From contig OZ287705.1 in the NCBI GenBank assembly GCA_965649825.1, positions 744,001 to 808,000 on the forward strand: a DNA stretch of 64,000 bases, in the 5' to 3' direction. Shown here piece by piece: positions 1 to 10,752 of this stretch. The position numbers were made by a program, and so were the translations under genes. This DNA is from Penicillus capitatus (taxonomy: Eukaryota; Chlorophyta). The notes below the pieces were generated by a model, which saw only the letters and a list, made by a program, of their open reading frames with translations, did no database searches and had not been told where the DNA came from. The first letter of the stretch is position 1. Every line of letters starts with the position of its first letter.

Positions 1-2794
1 CTCTGTGGTCGGTTATGCCGCCGGATTCTGGATCCACGATCTGAAGCGAGTCCACCCTGCCTGCCATGTCTGGGCCGTAGATGCCGCCAGACTCCTTCAG
101 ACAGGCACACTAAGAACAACGGCATGTGCCTTCTGTGCGACGCTGTACCAGGACCCTGTTGGCTTCGAAGTGGAAGCAGTCCGTCAGTGGACTGCTATCG
201 ATCTGTGCTCGACTCAGCTGCCTCCAGTTTGCCACGTCTGATCGCGATTTGCCGCACCCGACGATCACCAGCCCCGGATCCGCGACGAACAGGCCGCCGG
301 CCCCGAAGGCGGCTGTGTTCCCGATGAAGGACATGTTGAACAGGTGGAACAGCCGACACGGCTCGATGTCGAGGACATTGGTTTCACACTTTGTATCGTC
401 TCCGGTGCTCCAGTTGCCGACGATGCTCACGAACATGCCACCTGCGACGTGGAATGAGGAAGAAGAACGTCTCTCGTGAGCCTGCGTTACCTCCGACCAG
501 CGCATCGTTGTCTTCGAAGTGCGTCTCCTGTGTGCTGATGTCTGCCATGGCGCTGTCCGGAACACCGCCGTAGGCCAGACACACCCCGCCGCCTCCTCCG
601 TTGCCGCAATGCCTGAGAGAGTCCTCGGCGATCACGCTTTCCTCCTCGCTCGATTCTCTCCTGTTGAGACCGGAGACAGACGCCGATTTCAGTTTCCTGC
701 CGAACGGTGGGATCTGTGCTGACAGATCGGCTCTGAGGTCATCGCCGTCGACCGCGTGGTTCTGCACGAAGCGGCATCGTTTCATCTGGCACAGACAACC
801 GTGCAATGGGTGGTGCATCGCCTCCAGCGACCGGCCATACCTGAAGCGTGTTCTCCTTCTGTCGGTTCCCTTCCACGAAGACGCCGCCGCCTGAAGCTGC
901 CTTGTTCCGGAGAAACTCGTTCCACCACTCCGACTTCGCCGATCCGAACGTCACACTTGCAGCAGATCTCAGGGCCGCTCCTCCTCCGTGCATCGCGACA
1001 TTGTCGTGGAAACGTGACTCCTCAATGCGGACGTCCCGCGAAGAATCCAGGACGAACAGACCGCCTCCCGCTCTCCTCGCCCTGTTCCTCTCGAAGTTCA
1101 CGTTCCTCAGCAGCATGGTCCCGCATCCAGCACACATGAGACCTCCTCCATCCACGGCCGAGTTCTCCGCGAACAGGTTCCGTGTCTCGGGATCTTCGTT
1201 TCCAGAGCCGGCCGACACCGGCTTCGCAGTGAAGCGCGCTCCATTTGTCAGCATCACCGCCCCGCCGAGGCCGGCTGAGTTCCTCCGCCATGTCGTGTTG
1301 CGCTGCGCGATGCCACCACTGTTCCGAAGAAGTGCCGCTCCTCCTGCCTTTTCGGCTCCGTTCCCGTCGAACATGCATCCATCGATGTCGATGTTGACCA
1401 GATGCACTGTGACAATGTGAAGAGCGCCGCCACTCGCTCCAGCACGATTGGCCTTGAAGGTCGATCGCATGATCTCAAGGGTCTTCAATGCAGCAGAGGC
1501 AGCGGCAAAGTAGATGGCACCTCCGATGTTCTCCTCCGTATTGCTCCAGACAGTTTCTTCGATGATCGCGGCCTGGTTGTCTTGAAAGTGGCAACCTTCG
1601 ACGCGGACGAATATATCGTTCTCAAAATCCGTCAGATCGTTAGCGTCCAGCGTTGCGTATATGGCGCCGCCACTCGTCGCCCTGTTTGTCAGGAATTCTG
1701 TCCCGATCACGCTGAGCCTTTCAACTGAGCTCACAGCAACGGCACCTCCACCATTGCCAGGAGATTTGAAAATGAAGTAACGGTCATGCTCGATCAACTC
1801 TCCGCTTCTTCGGTATACCGTACCATCCAAGCCCCCTTCAATCACTGTGTTGTTGCGAAAGTGAGAGTCGGATATCTCCAATTGCGATCCTGGGTCCGTC
1901 ACATAGATGGCTCCTCCTTTTTGATTGGCAAGATTGTTCATGAAATTGGAACGAAGGACTTTGAGAGTGCACTGTTCACCGTAGACAGCGCCGCCCATAT
2001 CCGATTTGTTGTCATCAAAAACCGAGTCCCTTATGATCACAGTGAGGGGTATAATGGCCATGCACCACCACTTGGCCAGGCAACCCCTAGCAGAGATCGC
2101 ACCACCAGCTGGTTGATAGAGGTCGAAATTTGAGTTGTTGCGAAAAGTCACCCGGTCAAAGACAACACTCTCGTGAGGACAGTTATCATTGTCCAGTTCA
2201 ATCAACACCGCTGGGTGACCCCTGCAGCCTTCAAATGTGAGCGATGTGATCGTGACATTTCGTACCCTAGACAGCACATACAGTGAAGAAGAGAATGAGA
2301 GAAGCCATGGTGGTACTCACGCGATGTTGAGGATGCTGTCATCTTCTGGACAGACCAGTATGGTGACTTCATGAGATTCGCCTCTGAGATGTACATCGTG
2401 TTGTTCGATCCACAAACTCTCCGACAAGACGAACACATTTCCACTCAAGTTAATGGTTTCGCCAGACTCGGCATTGCTCATCGCTTCTTTGAGCTCATCC
2501 ACTGACGACACGTACACACTGCCAGTTTCCAGACCTACAGACATCGATGTTTATCTAGAGTATGTCTAAGTAGACTTGTTCATGAGATCGCTCTTGTGCA
2601 CAAACAATCAAAATTTGGCGCCGCAGGCTGTGGGATGAAATCCTGGAGGTTTAGACAAAGAAGAGAGAATCGGCGATTGGATAGATGTTCGTGTTACCTT
2701 TGGTCGAAATGTTATCCGTCGTCGCTTCTGTGTAAGAATCAGATGCAGTAGATGTCAGCACGACGCAGAGGAAAAGGAGATATCTGAAACCCAT
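1..2794 (-). CDS. Secreted Pmp-type repeat beta-helix protein, 3' partial
   Basis: Six exons on the minus strand: 2698-2794, 2321-2534, 841-2266, 491-785, 149-441 and 1-94, the last continuing past the window edge. Every junction is GT-AG and frame-consistent, giving at least 806 residues. The start at 2794 opens a classic signal peptide (MGFRYLLFLCVVLTSTAS), so the protein enters the secretory path. The rest is a run of about 16 repeats of the GGA[ILV] plus FxxN type (for example GGAVYGEQ, GGAIYVTD, FRNN, FMNN, FDGN). This is the signature of chlamydial polymorphic outer membrane protein repeats, which fold as a right-handed beta-helix. In eukaryotes such repeats occur in large cell-surface or secreted proteins of unknown role. 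Introns are 163, 54, 55, 49 and 54 nt. No autotransporter domain is visible, but the C-terminus is missing. The family call is firm; the function is not known. Confidence 0.85.
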
Positions 2795-4664
2795 CTGCCT
2801 AAGCAAGCTTCCGTCCAGCTGGGAAACAAAAGCAGTACGGTTCTGTCAGGTCTGCTCACAAGGCAACAGTCCGTCGCGATCAGACAAGACAGACATCGGA
2901 AAAACGAAACGCATCTTAATGAATTTTTTTCATTCGCATGGAAATGCAGGAATGTGTAACGGCAATTCATGCTACCTAGAAGCGTTGCGTTTCTTGTTTC
3001 GTGCTTGTCTGACCCGAGGAACCACAGTGATCGGGATTCAAATGGCGAAAAGTTCTCTTATGTATTCGGACAGGAACTCCACAGCAATACACAGCCTTGA
3101 CTGCAAAAACAGGCCGTCGTACATGCATTAATGAATTCTAACCGTCACGGTATAACCGAAATGCTAGGGCTGAGGACTGTTTGGATAAGCAGATTGGAGA
3201 TCGTTCTAAATAAAACACATGGTGTTCTGTGTTTCCGATATGTGTCTGGGCAATTCACGCCAACCTTGACAATCATACGTGCCGCTCAGACGTGTAGAGG
3301 GCTGGGTTGGACAGAGGCTGCTGTCACCATTAATGGTGCATTCGCAACAAATGCTTTCAATTCCACTCTTCACGCTCGTCGGGTACGCTCCCGCACAAAA
3401 ATCGCATGAAGGCAAATACAGTCATTATTTCGCAGACGGTATTTGTTGTCCTTGCCTGACTGAAATGCCATAAATGAGGCTCGTCACGATGACAGACCTG
3501 TATCCTCCCTCGTCGGAGAACAAACCTCATTGATACTGAGGTTCTTGCTAGTGGTCTTAATCAAGGAGTCCCTGCATGAATACCTGCATCACAGGAAGAG
3601 ATACCCCGAGTCGAGACTTGAATACGCTGGCGCAACTTCTCTGCCGAAAGCTAGTGCTCAGCGTTCTTCAATGACGCCGACTCGCTAATGTTCTTAATGC
3701 GACAATCAATCAGTATAGTCTTGACAGCGAAGGGTCCGTGAACAATGAGCTTTTGACGAATAAGGATGCCCCTTCATTGGAAACACCTCATCCTTTCAAG
3801 GCATCAAGGTGGTTAGCACATCTGAGAAAACCAAGAGTATGAAGTGTGAAGGTCAACGTACGAATTTCTCTATTGACAGGAAAACAGCAGTATTCACTCC
3901 GACACAGATATCGTCAGTGCGTAGAAAACCTTATGGTCAAAGAGTGAGCTAGTAGTTAAGACGTACGTCTCCGCCGATCAAGTAGTCTAAATCATTAGAT
4001 GTCACACATCGTGCTACTCGCCTTCAGATGATGGACACAAATTGGACGAAATCGTCCCAATAACCTGTAGACCGCCAACAACTCCGATTCAATCCCAATG
4101 ATTTCGCAATCGTCGTCCAACAGCCTGTGTCCACGAAATCGTAGATCCTCACAATGCGTCATGGACTAGATCGAAGCTACGCTGCAGCAGCTTCCCCATA
4201 TCCCTTTTCAGGCCATCGAGCTATCCAAGCCAATCATGCATCTGGATCATCTGTTCGCTCATGTCTCCAACGTGAAGGCGTATAGGACGGCGGGGTCACT
4301 GAGTCATCTTATCCTCTCTTATACATCAATAGAGCTCTTCATTTACATCTCTGCAATCCACGCCGCTGCTCAGAAAACCCACGTTCGTTGAAGCCATCCA
4401 TCGGTGCGGTGGCTGAGAACAGCCACCTCTTTTCACCGTCCAGTTGCTGTCTTCCAGACAGCACCACAACTGACAACAGCAAAGAACAGAGACGCGCTTT
4501 CCTTTGTAATTCGCCGTCCGTTGAAGTCGATGCCGAATCCGACTGCGGATTCTATTTTAGTACCAGTCTTTGAAATGCATCCTCCGCCGACGATTGAGTC
4601 TATTTGATTGTCTGCCCTTTGCGCCGTCTTCCCTTTTGCGCGTTCCTTTCTGATTCTCAGTGAT
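2795..4664. other. Intergenic stretch, no supported gene
   Basis: About 1.9 kb between the divergent starts of the Pmp-repeat gene (minus) and the lectin-like gene (plus). It is more AT-rich than its neighbours and holds only short ORFs without a recognisable domain or convincing splice partners. It presumably contains both promoters, but I could not point to a specific element. Confidence 0.5.
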
Positions 4665-5843
4665 ATGCGTTGTCGAAACGTCTTCCTCTTCCTGACTCTC
4701 CTGCATGCGCTCGGAGCTGGACTTTGTTACGTACCGGATGAAGAGATAGATGGCACAGCCATGCGCAAAAGCCCTTTCTTTCCGTCTGGGAAAGAGGTTT
4801 TTGAGAACACTGCGACGAGCAATGTGTTATGCATCGAAGTGAAGAAAATCAAAAAGATCCTTAATGAAGCATATACGCCGCCATGTTGCACCGAGGAGAT
4901 TGAAGGAAAGATCGATTGTTTTGTCGGCGACTCTGCTATGAAAGTCCAACATGTTCACATCGATGCGACCGGAGACACGCATGTGTACTCTGGTCCGTCA
5001 AACCTCGGAGGAAATGCATATAGTGGAATGGGATGCGTCAGTAAGGGCGAAGGCTACGTTGATGTCCTGACGCTAACCTTGGACCATCAAATCACGAGGA
5101 AGTCGAAGAATCCGGCAGGGTGGAATTCAGGCTGGTCTGTTAATCCGAGAGGTTGCATTTTCATAGACCGGCCAGAATGCGTGTACTCTACGGCCAATCG
5201 TCTCGACTGTTTCAACAGAGGAACTCAAAACGCTCCGTACAATCATTGGGCTATCGGTACAGTTTGGAAGAACAGAGGGATAAAAGGCGCCCCCCTTTAC
5301 TCGCCCCTTCGGTGCATTACGCGCTATGAAGGAGCGATCGATTGTTTTGCGATCCAAAGAGCAAAAGAAGGTACCGTTAACACAGGTCCCATATCGCATC
5401 TCAGAATCGTCGATACCGTTATTCCGTCATGGGAGATCATAGGCCGTGAAGTACAGAAGGAAGGCACCGTCACAGGCACTAAAGATAGGATGGATTTCTT
5501 CGGTCGTGGATGGGACAATCAAGTCAAGCAAAGGACATGGACAGCGACAGGAGGCTGGGGAAGCTGGAAAACCCTCGAAGGCGGCCACTTCTTGTCGGAT
5601 CCAAAATGCATTAGCGCTCAGTACCCATACACGATCTGGTGCTTCGCCGTCGGCATTGACGGATACAGACTCTACAGGAATATCTACAGCAGTAATGCAT
5701 GGACGGGATGGAAGGACGGCTGTGATACGAGCATTTATCAATTCCCCGAGGCGCCAACATGCTTCTTCAGCAAAAAAAGGGAAGTGTCTTGTTACGGCAG
5801 AGATTTCAACGCGCGGTTGATCGAAATCGTCTACGACGTCTAG
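4665..5843 (+). CDS. Secreted PLL-like lectin with seven propeller repeats
   Basis: Single-exon ORF of 392 residues if begun at 4665; an in-frame ATG at 4608 would add 19 residues before the signal peptide. The N-terminus (MRCRNVFLFLTLLHALGAG) is a strong signal peptide. The body holds seven repeats of about 45-55 residues. The core of each is a Cys or hydrophobic residue, a short loop, then an (I/V/M)DCF-like strand followed by G-x-D/N, with a W..W..L/G stretch between repeats (IDCFV, LDCFNRG, IDCFA, MDFFGRG, IWCFAVG, VSCYGRD). This resembles the seven-bladed beta-propeller lectins of the PLL/DUF346 type, which bind fucose or related sugars. The paired cysteines in most repeats are unusual for the bacterial members and suggest disulphides in an exported protein. 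The sugar ligand is unknown. Confidence 0.65.
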   Translation: MRCRNVFLFLTLLHALGAGLCYVPDEEIDGTAMRKSPFFPSGKEVFENTATSNVLCIEVKKIKKILNEAYTPPCCTEEIEGKIDCFVGDSAMKVQHVHIDATGDTHVYSGPSNLGGNAYSGMGCVSKGEGYVDVLTLTLDHQITRKSKNPAGWNSGWSVNPRGCIFIDRPECVYSTANRLDCFNRGTQNAPYNHWAIGTVWKNRGIKGAPLYSPLRCITRYEGAIDCFAIQRAKEGTVNTGPISHLRIVDTVIPSWEIIGREVQKEGTVTGTKDRMDFFGRGWDNQVKQRTWTATGGWGSWKTLEGGHFLSDPKCISAQYPYTIWCFAVGIDGYRLYRNIYSSNAWTGWKDGCDTSIYQFPEAPTCFFSKKREVSCYGRDFNARLIEIVYDV

Positions 5844-6580
5844 TGTCGTCCGTGGCCGAAAGTTTTGCTTTCCTGTGTTTCTGATGTTGTGCATTAGGAG
5901 CACGAAGAATGAAACATGTGGCTCTATCCGGTGCTCGACAACATCTCTTTCTTATCAGTTTAACCATTAGGCTTCTAAACACACTGCAGTATCAAGTTCC
6001 TACTGTCTTTGTCTCTATCTCGAAGTACGTCGAACCGCGACGTGTATGCGTCTTGTGTGAAAGCTGGCACGGTTGACAGGTAACGTCAGTATCGTCAATT
6101 GAGCATTCTTCCTGAGACAACGGCTTTCTAAAAGCCCCGTGTTGAGATTGCAAGCAGGCGACGAAAGATCCCGTCACTTATTTACGACGGGAATGTGTTT
6201 TCGTAACAACACCGAACCGAGAAACAGGCACCTTCTCTGTCGCGATATGCGAAGAAGCCTGTTTTTTCACCGCCAGTCGGTTTGCAGTCGTCCGTAGAAT
6301 CTTCGCCGTCTATTCTGCGGAATTCTTATTATCTCAAAATCCGATGCTTTTCAGTTCGATAGATGCTTCTTCATCGAAGCAACAGAACAAAGAGGAATCC
6401 ACAAAGTCGCAACGTCAGCGACAGGCAGCCACTCGACACTGTATTATCCATCGCGTATGAGCACTTCGTCGTCTTTTTCCCCAAAGTTGGCCGGTAACGC
6501 ATCGACCCGCGTCAGCCGCTCTCGGTCTGTCTGTCGTAATTTCGACACCTCCATCGACTAAAACAACTCGCTGGGCGTTT
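5844..6580. other. Intergenic stretch, nothing recognised
   Basis: About 740 bases after the lectin-like gene. ORFs here are under 65 codons and match no family I know. No RNA gene or repeat was seen. Confidence 0.45.
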
Positions 6581-7078
6581 CTATCCACGCCTTGTAGTTT
6601 TCCCTAACGAAAGCTGTCTTGAAATCTTGCTGAAATCGATGTCAGCACTCGACGGACGCGTCACGTAGAAATATAGAAACTCTGGATTCTTATCCTCTCC
6701 GACGTCGAACAGCACCTCTCTTGAAAGCAGTTGAGAATAAACGGCCAACTGATAACAATGCTGTTCTAAGCGCATTTGTTCATTCCTTTGAAACGAAGCT
6801 GCGTCAACGAGACTTCGAGCCCAGACGAGGCTCAAAAGCAAACGTTCGTTTCCAACTATTGCAACTAGACAACTTCGTCGAGGACTTAGGAGAGGAGGCG
6901 GAATTGCATTGAAAGCGGTCAGTCCATCCGATCTGGCAGTAACGGTCTCATTCAATGAACGGACTAACTCAAGTGCAAAGGGATGCGCGTTTGGATATGT
7001 ATATCCCAGTATGAAAACTAGAACTGCCACTACAGAAGCATTCAATCGACTCACAACATGTCGTCTGCCCACAGACAC
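6581..7078 (-). CDS. Possible hypothetical membrane-protein exon
   Basis: Open frame of 165 codons immediately downstream of, and overlapping by 28 nt, the MGMT-domain ORF on the same strand. It has no ATG at its 5' end (the frame opens on GTG), so it would have to be an internal or last exon, or a continuation of the MGMT-domain transcript in another frame. Near its start is one hydrophobic stretch (SVVAVLVFILGYTYPNA) that could be a membrane helix; the rest is soluble-looking with no recognised domain. Coding status is uncertain. Confidence 0.25.
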   Translation of the reverse strand: MSVGRRHVVSRLNASVVAVLVFILGYTYPNAHPFALELVRSLNETVTARSDGLTAFNAIPPPLLSPRRSCLVAIVGNERLLLSLVWARSLVDAASFQRNEQMRLEQHCYQLAVYSQLLSREVLFDVGEDKNPEFLYFYVTRPSSADIDFSKISRQLSLGKTTRRG

Positions 7079-7420
7079 ATTTGGAAGACCAAACCCTCGA
7101 CATCCAACTTAACGTTTCCCTTGTTCAGCATTCTTATTTTTCTTCTAACGAAAAGAGAGTCGCTCTTCGGATGACAATGGATTCCTCCAATCTTCAAATC
7201 TGAACGAACGATGCGATGACATGGGACCGCCTTCAATCCATTCATCTTCAGAGACTGTCCGACTGTTCGAGGAGAAGTTTTGAGAATCTTGGCCAACTGA
7301 CCATACGTCGTTCGTTGCCTTCCCTTTCGGCACCAATTGACACAAGTGGAAGATAGTGTTTCGAAATGTAGAGTACTTAGGAGTTTTACCTACAAAGCGA
7401 GTTCGTCCTATTGTAGACAT
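7051..7420 (-). pseudogene. MGMT DNA-binding-domain protein with a frame break
   Basis: Two overlapping minus-strand frames together give one O6-alkylguanine-DNA alkyltransferase DNA-binding domain of about 120 residues. The first frame starts at ATG 7420 and carries LCQLVPKGKAT. The second carries TYGQLAKILKTSPRTVGQ and the active-site block VPCHRIVRSD. The family consensus here is (I/V)PKGKVTTYGQ, so the two halves fit exactly if 4 bases are removed at about 7,300-7,310, where the repeat AACGAACG looks like a 4-base tandem duplication. The acceptor Cys of the PCHR motif is kept, unlike true ATL proteins, and the N-terminal MGMT domain is absent. It may be a real frameshift, a sequencing error or an allele. 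The start lies 14 bp downstream of the stop of the COA3-like gene, in the same direction. Confidence 0.6.
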
Positions 7421-7434
7421 GATTCACTGTTTTC

Positions 7435-7623
7435 TCACTCTTCATCGTTGACTTTAGTCGTCGCGGCACTTTCCAGTTGGCGCGTGATCTCTGTCTCCAA
7501 GTTGTCTGTTGCTACGGCGCGGATGCTGTACAAGTAGGTCGCACCAACGAAACTGGCAAGACACGTAGCGACAGCCCAGTTTGGCAGAATAGTTCTTCGG
7601 GCGCCAATAACAAAACGCGTCAT
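7435..7623 (-). CDS. COA3/CCDC56-like small mitochondrial protein
   Basis: A 62-residue ORF from ATG 7623; the frame is open further upstream but without another ATG. It has a basic N-terminus, one membrane helix (about residues 14-32) ending in TYLYSIRAV, then an acidic tail with DNLETEI. This arrangement (basic segment, single helix ending in YxYS, D-x-LE acidic helix) is that of COA3, an inner-membrane factor for cytochrome c oxidase assembly that works with COX1 translation and folding. The similarity is short and made by eye, so another single-span mitochondrial protein is possible. It lies head-to-tail 14 bp before the MGMT-domain gene and divergent from the rhodanese gene, whose ATG is 60 bp away. 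Confidence 0.45.
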   Translation of the reverse strand: MTRFVIGARRTILPNWAVATCLASFVGATYLYSIRAVATDNLETEITRQLESAATTKVNDEE

Positions 7624-7683
7624 GAAACTCCTTCGACGTGACTGAAACGCGCTCTCTGACGAGACGATCAAAACAGATCTCAG

Positions 7684-8677
7684 ATGAAGACGTACGGACG
7701 ACCGGCCTATGCGGCGAATCTATTCAAAGCTCCGGCAATCTGCGTCAGGGTTAAAAAGCACAGACAACCTGCACGCGTTACGAAACAGTGCACCCGTTCG
7801 TGCTCCGATGATCACCGACATCACGCCTATTATGTTCGTAGAAGAACGGTGTGCGATGCAGCCAAGCAGTTTACTCGGGAATCAGAATCTCCTGCTTCGC
7901 CCACAACATGGAAGCGGATTGTTAGTAAGCTAAGATTCTACGAGGTGCGCACGGGTAGAGAAGAGAGCGCACGATGATGCTTGAATTGGACAGATCCAGT
8001 CCATTTCGTGCGATGGCCTGCTGTCAGCAAAGGCTTCTGGTGCTGCGGTCATCGACGTTCGGCCAAAGAAGGAATACGAATCGGTACGTCTTGCATGCGG
8101 TGCTGAATTCGAACCGTGTCCCAAATGAAGGGATTCATCGAAGATTCGATCAACATTCCATTGTACGAGTTGATCAAGGGATGGTAAGTGAATCTTTAGC
8201 CGCCTCTTCTGTTGTACTGATATGCACAGGTCACCAAGAAAGGCAGTAACACGGCTTGGCTTCTTGGCTTTTGGCGTACTGAATGGGACGGAGTTGAACG
8301 AGAACTTCTTCGACGGTAACATGATACCACACATGTGTCTGTCGTCTACTGAGAGCAGAGGTGGAGCAGGTTGCCACTCCAGAAGATGATATCATCCTCG
8401 TCTGCGGTCAAGGCGGAACAGTGCAACAGAATTCCGCCAACCAAGCCGTCTTCCCGTCGCGGTCATTCCTCTGCATATTTCTCTCTTTCTGATTCCTACA
8501 ATCCGAGTAGATCGCTAATAGCTGCACATGAATTGATATGCAATGGATACAAGAATGTTCGAGTACTCCAATCTGGCGCAAGAGGATGGGACGAAGAAGG
8601 AAGGTGAAGCCAAGAACATTCAACTCTCATGCTTCACGTGTTTTCACAGAGACATGCTGATGGTCGTGGACGAGTGA
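7684..8677 (+). CDS. STR10-type rhodanese-domain protein
   Basis: Seven exons (7684-7944, 7994-8083, 8131-8183, 8230-8315, 8359-8461, 8511-8603, 8650-8677) with introns of 43-49 nt give 237 residues in one frame. The rhodanese core is clear: AAVIDVRPKKEYES, then GFIEDSINIPLYELIKGW, then the cysteine loop ILVCGQGGTVQQ, then SRSLIAAHELICNGYKNV and GARGW. The block IPxYELIKGW and the SRSLIAA helix match the plant plastid sulfurtransferase family STR10, which supports a photosynthetic ancestry. The loop is longer and Gly/Gln-rich compared with the usual CxxGxR, so classic sulfur-transferase activity is doubtful. The N-terminal ~85 residues are basic and could be a targeting peptide. Exon 1 is the least certain part because a second frame (ATG 7709) is also open. 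Confidence 0.75.
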
Positions 8678-8877
8678 ACAAACCACACACTTCCGGCGGA
8701 CCTTGCCTTCTTGAATATCGATATCGTTTCTCTGCGCTTGGATGACCTTTTATCCCTTTCAGTTTTGGTCCTGCAATCTGTTGCCAGAAAGGAGGCACTG
8801 AGAACGGCATTTAAGGAAGGATTAAACAAGTCCTATTTAGATGGCGAATCCGTCCATCGGTCATCCAATCGACAGGA

Positions 8878-9561
8878 CTATTGCGTCTTGGTTTTTGGAT
8901 TCTTGATTGGTATGGATCGTATGATGAAAAGTGTTGTCTCCAACACCAGTCCAAAAACAAGACCAAGCACACCTCCCAGAGCTTGAAGCACAGGGCTGTC
9001 AGCGAATGCCCTTGAACCAAAACTGCCAAGCAAGAAGAAAACGAGCATGGTTATGAGAACATGTGCACCAAAGGACAGCTGCATTCGAGCGTTTGGCAGA
9101 AAATTGAAGGAGTTGTCTTCGAAATCCCTCTTCGCGACGTTATGAACCATCTGCTGATACTTACGATCTTCTTCCTTTCTTCGGAGTTCTTCCAGCTTCT
9201 CCAAGAATTCCGGACTGTACTGTCGCTTTCTTGGTGGAGATACAACGATACGAGATCCTTTGCAGACTTCATTGATCCAAGGGCCGTCCTTCTCAGTGCC
9301 TCGAAGGGCCAGACAGCACTTCTTCACCAGGGCGAAGGGAACTGAAGCTTCTTTGCGAGACAGTCGTGCGTCTTCCTTCAGCGCCGGGGATATGTCTGTG
9401 GCTTCGTCTACCATTGTCAGCAGCTCACAAAGCGTATTCGTCATTGAGACGCGCATATTTCGTGACGACCCACCACCCCTCTCGAAACGCAAGCCGCTGA
9501 GCTCTTGACGGGACAGCACAGAAAGCCGTTGGCGAATAGCGTCCGTAGTCAACGCAGTCAA
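8878..9561 (-). CDS. VMA12: VMA12/TMEM199 V-ATPase assembly factor, 5' end unresolved
   Basis: Open frame of 227 codons. It matches the Vma12/TMEM199 family, ER membrane proteins that help assemble the V0 sector of the vacuolar H+-ATPase. The diagnostic C-terminal half is present: a charged helix (EELRRKEEDRKYQQMVHNV), then two membrane helices, the second in the block LGLVFGLVLETTLFIIRS, where the GLVxxxxVETxLFIIR pattern is family-specific. The N-terminal half (LTTDAIRQRLSVLS) also fits plant-like members. The frame opens on TTG at 9561 and stays open upstream without an ATG, so either a 5' exon is missing or translation starts at the in-frame ATG at 9456. No intron is needed within the shown part. 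Confidence 0.8.
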   Translation of the reverse strand: MTALTTDAIRQRLSVLSRQELSGLRFERGGGSSRNMRVSMTNTLCELLTMVDEATDISPALKEDARLSRKEASVPFALVKKCCLALRGTEKDGPWINEVCKGSRIVVSPPRKRQYSPEFLEKLEELRRKEEDRKYQQMVHNVAKRDFEDNSFNFLPNARMQLSFGAHVLITMLVFFLLGSFGSRAFADSPVLQALGGVLGLVFGLVLETTLFIIRSIPIKNPKTKTQ

Positions 9562-10752
9562 TGTGTGTACGTTCGTACTCGTGATGCTCTGGTATTGTCG
9601 TCTTCGAAGTTGCCTTCGAAGTCATCTCTTTTCGACCCGGCCGTTCTGCCATCCATCTGCCTTCGTTTATCACACGCATAAACACGTACTTGACGATTGT
9701 TTCGCTTTTGGACTTAACAACACGTTGAAATAAGCCTGATGCAGTCGGAAACGATTCTGCATCGTTTTTTGCAATCTCTATATAAACTCTAAAGCAATGC
9801 CTGAGTTGGTTTCTGCTAGTTGACATGTGGATGGAGGTTGCATACGAGAGTCCAAATGGACGGTCGGACAAGATCGTTTGCGGTGGGAGAAGGGTGGGAA
9901 CAACGACGCGTCCGGCGATAAACCAGTACGGATGTTATCGCGTGGAGTCAGTCGATTACCGGACATGAAGAACAGGTGGAGATGTTCTCGAGGAGTCTGC
10001 CTGAATGTATGGTTCCGTGAAAGCGAAAGATATCGTCTTCATAAAGAATGTTAATCCAGACATGATGGTAGCGGAGCTGAAGTCTGTCCGTCACCTGAGG
10101 ATATCGAGAATGAGTCTGTGTCTGAACTATGGTCCTTTGTTTGCAACCCACCTCTTATGTGCCATTGAGTGAAGTGCAGCTAGTGTGATAAGGACGTCAT
10201 CGCGATATGGTGCTGTGAAGCGTGGTTGAAGGGGTGGCGCACTTTCCGTGTGCTGCTATGTAGAGTGAAGCTGGCGTGATGTAGACGTCATCTTTTGCGC
10301 TGTAGCGAGGAAAGTTGGGTGATGCTGGTGCCATCGAAAGCACATCCATGTACCATATCCTGTGGGGCAGAGTGTGACCAATACCTGACCTCATTTCCTG
10401 TGTATCCGTGCCTACCTGAATGCTCCTCATGTAACGAAGAAGCCGATGTTCCATCCGGTGATGAAATGACTGCATTTGACCATTGCGACGTCATCAACTA
10501 CGTTCGGAAAAGCCACATTCGTTTGCGGGAATATGGAACGACGCGCGTCTCAGTTCGCTCAACCCTAGGTCTTTGAGCCGTTCTGCGACACCGTCGGATG
10601 CTTTCCCGCCGACTGCAGAGAAGATTCCTTTTTTGTGGAGCTCGATACGTCGATCCTTGGCGAGTTTGGTCAACTATCCGCGGTCGCCAAAGCGCAACAT
10701 CCGCAACAAGTCCTCGTCATCGTGGCGGTAAATTCCTCTCCATTGCGTCCAC
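9562..10752. other. Region without a supported gene
   Basis: About 1.2 kb upstream of VMA12. The missing VMA12 start exon may lie here. A frame at 9,425-9,871 on the minus strand (FMRVINEGRWMAERPGRK) overlaps VMA12 and matches nothing known. Around 10,165-10,290 there are two loosely similar copies of a stretch ending in GACGTCATC, about 90 bp apart, with a third GACGTCATC near 10,486; this may be chance. Confidence 0.35.
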
